Shown: piece by piece, positions 33,065 through 36,510 of the stretch
How positions within the stretch are numbered: position 1 is the stretch's first letter
Layout of the letters: every line of letters starts with the position of its first letter
NCBI GenBank assembly: GCA_900540885.1
Contig: UQHJ01000023.1
Coordinates: 1 to 36,510, forward strand
Direction of reading: 5' to 3'
Origin: an uncultured Prevotella sp.
GTDB taxonomy: Bacteria > Bacteroidota > Bacteroidia > Bacteroidales > Bacteroidaceae
Length of the DNA stretch: 36,510 nucleotides
Notes under the pieces: generated by a model
The model's input: only the letters and a program-made list of their open reading frames with translations
Database searches by the model: none
Told to the model about the DNA's origin: nothing
Program-made: the position numbers and the translations under genes

Positions 33065-33083
33065 TCAATAAAGAAAAGATACT

Positions 33084-34481
33084 ATGACACTGATTAAATC
33101 CATCTCAGGTTTTCGTGGTACTATCGGAGGCCGTACGGGCGATACTTTAAACCCCGTAGACATTGCCAAGTCTGTTTCAGCATTTGCCGCTTTGCGCGAG
33201 AACGTTGTAAGCCGTTCATTCCGTCGCAAAGTCGTAGTAGGTCGTGATGCACGTATCTCAGGCGAAATGGTAAGCCACGTAGTATGTGGTACATTGATGG
33301 GTATGGGATTCGATGTAGTCAACATCGGTTTGGCTTCAACTCCTACCACTGAGTTAGCTGTAACGATGGAGCACGCTTGCGGTGGTATCATCATCACTGC
33401 CAGCCACAACCCCCGTCAGTGGAACGCATTGAAGTTCCTCAACGAAAAGGGCGAATTTCTCCCCCCCGCAGAGGCTTCAGAAGTAGTACGCTTGGCTAAT
33501 AGCTGCAACTTCGAGTTTGCTGACGTTGATAGCCTCGGCTGCTACACCAAGAACTTTAGCTACGACCAGCGCCACATCGAGTTGGTAAAGGATCTCGAAT
33601 TGGTAGACATCGAAGCTATTCGCCGCGCTCACTTCACCGTAGCTATCGATACGGTAAACTCTGTCGGTGGTATCATCATTCCTAAATTGTTAGGTCAGCT
33701 CGGCGTAACAGAAGTTACAGGCTTGAACACAGAGCCTACTGGTAACTTCGCCCACAACCCCGAGCCCTTGAAGCAAAACTTGGGCGAGATTCGCAACCTC
33801 TTGCGCAAAGGCCGTCACGACCTCGGTATCGTAGTTGACCCCGATGTTGATCGTTTGGCACTTATCTGCGAGGACGGTACCATGTTTGGTGAAGAGAACA
33901 CCCTCGTAGCTTGCGCTGACTACGTTCTCCAACACACTCCTGGCCCAACGGTTTCAAACCTCTCTTCTACTCGCGGTCTGCGCGACGTAACCGAGAAGTA
34001 TGGTTGCAACTACGCAGCTGCTGCCGTAGGCGAAGTAAACGTTGTAACGAAGATGAAGGAGACAGGAGCCGTAATCGGTGGTGAAGGCAATGGCGGTGTC
34101 ATCTATCCCGCTGCTCACTCTGGCCGCGACGCTTTGGTAGGTATCGCTCTTATCCTTACTTACTTGGCTAAGACGGGCATGCGTGCTACTGAGTTGCGCG
34201 ACTCTCTGCCTCAATACTACATCGCTAAGAACCGCATCGACCTCGACCCAACTACCGACATCTTTGCTATCCTGCAGAAGGTGAAGGAACTCTACAAGGA
34301 CGAGAAGGTAACCGACATCGATGGTGTTAAGATCGACTTCCCTGATAAGTGGGTACACTTACGTAAGAGCAACACCGAGCCGATTATCCGCGTTTACTCT
34401 GAGGCTCACACCATGGAGGAAGCCGATGCACTTGGCAAGCAAATTATGGACATCGTCTATAATATGACACAGAAGAAATAA
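33084..34481 (+). CDS. glmM: Phosphoglucosamine mutase (alpha-D-phosphohexomutase family)
   Basis: This 465-residue cytosolic enzyme interconverts glucosamine-6-phosphate and glucosamine-1-phosphate for UDP-GlcNAc, peptidoglycan and LPS synthesis. All four family landmarks are visible: catalytic Ser107 in ITASHNPRQWNA, metal site DPDVDR (252-257), sugar-recognition loop GGEGNGG (332-338) and phosphate loop RKSNTEPIIR (427-436). SISGFRGTIGG at the start is also typical. Sequence and length resemble Bacteroidetes proteins annotated GlmM; phosphomannomutase activity cannot be excluded. It has its own promoter and long leader and a terminator-like hairpin at 34531-34593. Confidence 0.9.
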   Translation: MTLIKSISGFRGTIGGRTGDTLNPVDIAKSVSAFAALRENVVSRSFRRKVVVGRDARISGEMVSHVVCGTLMGMGFDVVNIGLASTPTTELAVTMEHACGGIIITASHNPRQWNALKFLNEKGEFLPPAEASEVVRLANSCNFEFADVDSLGCYTKNFSYDQRHIELVKDLELVDIEAIRRAHFTVAIDTVNSVGGIIIPKLLGQLGVTEVTGLNTEPTGNFAHNPEPLKQNLGEIRNLLRKGRHDLGIVVDPDVDRLALICEDGTMFGEENTLVACADYVLQHTPGPTVSNLSSTRGLRDVTEKYGCNYAAAAVGEVNVVTKMKETGAVIGGEGNGGVIYPAAHSGRDALVGIALILTYLAKTGMRATELRDSLPQYYIAKNRIDLDPTTDIFAILQKVKELYKDEKVTDIDGVKIDFPDKWVHLRKSNTEPIIRVYSEAHTMEEADALGKQIMDIVYNMTQKK

Positions 34482-34530
34482 GAATGACTCGTTGACGAAT
34501 AGATAAACGAATCACACACAACTAATAATT

Positions 34531-34593
34531 AACGAGTTGTCGATTATGCAACGCACACACATGGGCTGCATAATGTGCCAACTCGTTTTTTTT
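34531..34593 (+). terminator. Hairpin plus T-run after glmM, 12 nt before the sulfatase ATG
   Basis: AACGAGTTGTCGATTATGCA at 34531 pairs with TGCATAATGTGCCAACTCGTT ending about 34588 (a few mismatches). Eight T residues follow at 34586-34593. This is the form of an intrinsic terminator for glmM. It ends only 12 nt before the start codon of the sulfatase at 34606, so it also lies in that gene's leader and could work as an attenuator. Confidence 0.75.
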
Positions 34594-34605
34594 ACTTCCT
34601 ATCGT

Positions 34606-36153
34606 ATGAAGAAAAATCTGCTTTTATTAGCTCCTATATTATTCCCTGCAGCGGCTGCCGCACAAGGTCATTATAATATTGTCTATATCATGACCGACGA
34701 CCACACGGCACAGATGATGAGCTGCTACGACAATCGATTTGTCGAAACGCCTAACCTCGACCGCATTGCAGCCGACGGCGTAAAGTTTGTCAACTCTTAC
34801 GTGGCCAACTCTCTCTCTGGCCCCAGCCGTGCTTGTATGATTACGGGTAAGCACAGCCACAAGAATGGATTTACAAACAACGAACACGGCATCTTCGACG
34901 GTTCACAACAGACCATGCCGAAACTCTTACAAAAGGCTGGTTACCAAACCGCTATCGTGGGTAAGTGGCACTTGGTAAGCACCCCGACAGGCTTTGACTA
35001 CTTCAACATTCTGCCAGCACAGGGTGATTACTACAACCCCAACTTCATCAACATGGACGGCTCGACTACGCGTGAGAAGGGATACGTGACCAATATCATC
35101 ACCGATAAGGCCATTGACTGGATGGAGCACAAGCGCGACAAGTCGAAGCCTTTCATTCTCTTCATTCACCACAAGGCTTGCCACCGCGCGTGGTTGCCCG
35201 AGTTGAAGTACCTACGTGAGTATGAGGACAAGACGTTTGCATTGCCCAGCAACTTCTACGACAACTACGAAGGCCGTGATGCAGCTAAGACAGCGGAGAT
35301 GCAGATCGACAAACACATGGACATCGTGTACGACACAAAGATGTTCACACCTGGTGCTAAAACTCGCCTTACCGACACTTACTTAGACATGGTAGGTCGC
35401 CTCGACACACGCGACCGCGCAGAGTACGACTACTTCTACGACTCTTTGGCCGTCGACTTCAACAATCGTCACCTCACGGGCAAGGCACTCGCCGAGTTTA
35501 AGTACCAACGCTACATGCGCGACTACGCAAAGGTAGTAAAGAGCCTTGACGACAACATTGGCCGTACACTTGACTACTTGAAGCAAGCCGGACTATTAGA
35601 TTCAACGCTCGTAGTCTACACCTCTGACCAAGGTTTCTACATGGGCGAACACGGTTGGTTTGACAAGCGCTTTATGTACGAAGAGTCGCTCAACACTCCA
35701 CTCGTCATGCGTCTGCCGAAGGGCTTCAACACGCGTGGAGAAGTGAAGGAAATGGTACAGAACATTGACTATGCGCCTACCTTCTTGCAATTAGCAGGTG
35801 CGCCTATTCCCTCTGACATTCAGGGTGAGTCTCTCTTACCCTTGTTGCAAGGCAAGCACCCCAAGAATTGGCGTAAGAGCATTTACTATCACTACTACGA
35901 ATATCCAGCCGAACACGCCGTTAAGCGTCACTATGGTGTACGTAGCTCTGATGGTTACAAGCTCATTCACTTCTACAACGACATCAATAAGTGGGAACTC
36001 TATGACTTAAACAAAGACCCACACGAGATGCACAACATCTATGGCCAGAAGGGCACAGAGAAGATTACAAAGCGCCTCATGAACGAACTCGTTCGTTTGC
36101 AGAAGCAATACGACGACAAATACGGCTTGAAACTTAACTCTTTTGGCAGATAA
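34606..36153 (+). CDS. Secreted serine-type sulfatase (S1 family)
   Basis: The start is ATG 34606 (MKKNLLLLAPILF), chosen because it begins a signal peptide (cleavage near AAAAAQ) and because an upstream in-frame start lies in the hairpin. The 515-residue periplasmic or surface enzyme cleaves sulfate esters, probably from host or dietary glycans. Metal-site YIMTDDH is at 27-33. The maturation motif is S-G-P-S-R with Ser71 (LSGPSRACMITGKHSH), so Ser71 should be converted to formylglycine by an anaerobic sulfatase-maturating enzyme; none is encoded here. GKWHL, VYTSDQGFYMGEHGWFDKRF and LYDLNKDPHEMHN complete the family pattern. Substrate is not clear; the sequence reminds me of GlcNAc-6-sulfatase-like enzymes. 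Confidence 0.93.
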   Translation: MKKNLLLLAPILFPAAAAAQGHYNIVYIMTDDHTAQMMSCYDNRFVETPNLDRIAADGVKFVNSYVANSLSGPSRACMITGKHSHKNGFTNNEHGIFDGSQQTMPKLLQKAGYQTAIVGKWHLVSTPTGFDYFNILPAQGDYYNPNFINMDGSTTREKGYVTNIITDKAIDWMEHKRDKSKPFILFIHHKACHRAWLPELKYLREYEDKTFALPSNFYDNYEGRDAAKTAEMQIDKHMDIVYDTKMFTPGAKTRLTDTYLDMVGRLDTRDRAEYDYFYDSLAVDFNNRHLTGKALAEFKYQRYMRDYAKVVKSLDDNIGRTLDYLKQAGLLDSTLVVYTSDQGFYMGEHGWFDKRFMYEESLNTPLVMRLPKGFNTRGEVKEMVQNIDYAPTFLQLAGAPIPSDIQGESLLPLLQGKHPKNWRKSIYYHYYEYPAEHAVKRHYGVRSSDGYKLIHFYNDINKWELYDLNKDPHEMHNIYGQKGTEKITKRLMNELVRLQKQYDDKYGLKLNSFGR

Positions 36154-36288
36154 ACTCTATACGTTTTCAAAACCTTTGATTTATCTTTCATGTTTCATTT
36201 TTATGTTTCAACTTATTGATTATCAATCATTTAAAAAAGTGAAACATACGACTTTAATGTTTCATTTTTAGTTTCATGTTTCACTTTT

Positions 36289-36396
36289 AAAAACACTGAG
36301 GGAGCGCTTTCACGCTCCCTCAGTGTTTTTGAATCGCTCCCTCAGTGTTTTTAAATCGCTCCCACAGTGTTTTTAAATCGCTCCCACAGTGTATTT
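36289..36396 (+). terminator. Strong terminator followed by tandem copies of its 3' arm
   Basis: AAAAACACTGAGGGAGCG (36289-36306) and CGCTCCCTCAGTGTTTTT (36313-36330) form a perfect 18-bp stem with a 6-nt loop and a T-run, an intrinsic terminator working in both directions. The right arm is then repeated at 36335-36352, 36357-36374 and 36379-36396 with an exact 22-bp period and small changes (CCCACAG for CCCTCAG). 36154-36288 before it is AT-rich with several GTTTCAT/GAAACAT units. 36397-36510 has GATTAATG repeats and no gene. Confidence 0.85.
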
Positions 36397-36510
36397 GTTC
36401 AAAGGTAGACTATAGATGAATAGATTAATGAAAAGATTAATGGTCGATTAATGAAATTAAGATGAGAATTTTCAATCACATGCCCACGAGATAAAAAAGG
36501 AATCACAGCA

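Noticed and set aside
34537..34605. Upstream start for the sulfatase at 34537
   Set aside because: It lies within the hairpin after glmM and displaces the signal peptide that begins at 34606.

Overview
The window looks like a chromosomal segment of a Bacteroidales bacterium, most like the Prevotellaceae. The grounds are a SusC/SusD pair with SusE/F-type lipoproteins, a PorZ-like protein and a cargo-type C-terminus of the type IX secretion system (T9SS), promoters of the Bacteroidetes form (TTTG-N19-TAnnTTTG), a serine-type sulfatase, and a Bacteroidetes-style leuS, pyrE and glmM. I cannot name a species. I see no rRNA, tRNA, CRISPR array, prophage or intact transposase.

Layout. 1-9214 (+): a starch/glucan utilisation locus (SusC, SusD, SusE-like, a short SusF/DUF5115-like lipoprotein, then a secreted GH13 alpha-amylase whose end resembles a T9SS sorting domain). 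9234-9791: a stem-loop, three copies of CCTA-N5-TAGG spaced exactly 33 bp, and a truncated DUF4143-type ATPase that runs into a large palindromic element. 9940-13266 (+): a protein with three Rid-like segments and a fused ResB-CcsA cytochrome c biogenesis protein. 13371-13941 (-): a decayed acyltransferase. 14097-25930 (-): a CPA2 antiporter, a phosphoethanolamine transferase, PorZ, RdgB, YitT and LeuS. 26262-30683 (-): a two-component system with an NtrC-type regulator, followed by a small secreted repeat protein. 31109-31894 (+): a flavodoxin/ferredoxin (EFR1-type) protein. 32067-32699 (-): pyrE. 33084-36153 (+): glmM and a sulfatase.

The strongest candidate for an undescribed system is at 26262-30683. 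A membrane hybrid histidine kinase (HisKA, HATPase, receiver, Hpt) overlaps the gene of a sigma-54 enhancer-binding regulator. The regulator is followed by a cluster of TGTGGAA sites, including a 17-bp palindrome, then by a canonical sigma-54 promoter (TGGCACG-N4-TTGC, GG-N10-GC) that reads into an exported 111-residue protein built from DTVVPEQKDTV repeats. Read together, this is a self-contained phosphorelay with enhancer, sigma-54 promoter and one small exported target.

The second theme is the gaps between genes. Nearly every one is filled by a long interrupted inverted repeat, and these fall into families seen more than once here: GTTAAC/GTTGAC type, AAGGTTA type, TTTGCACATTTG type, GCGCGCTTCGCGC/ATTAATG type, a GC-rich double-hairpin element, and a hairpin placed directly on the promoters of leuS and the EFR1 gene. 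Some probably act as terminators, attenuators or processing sites. Others look like non-autonomous mobile elements, including the one that cuts off the ATPase fragment.
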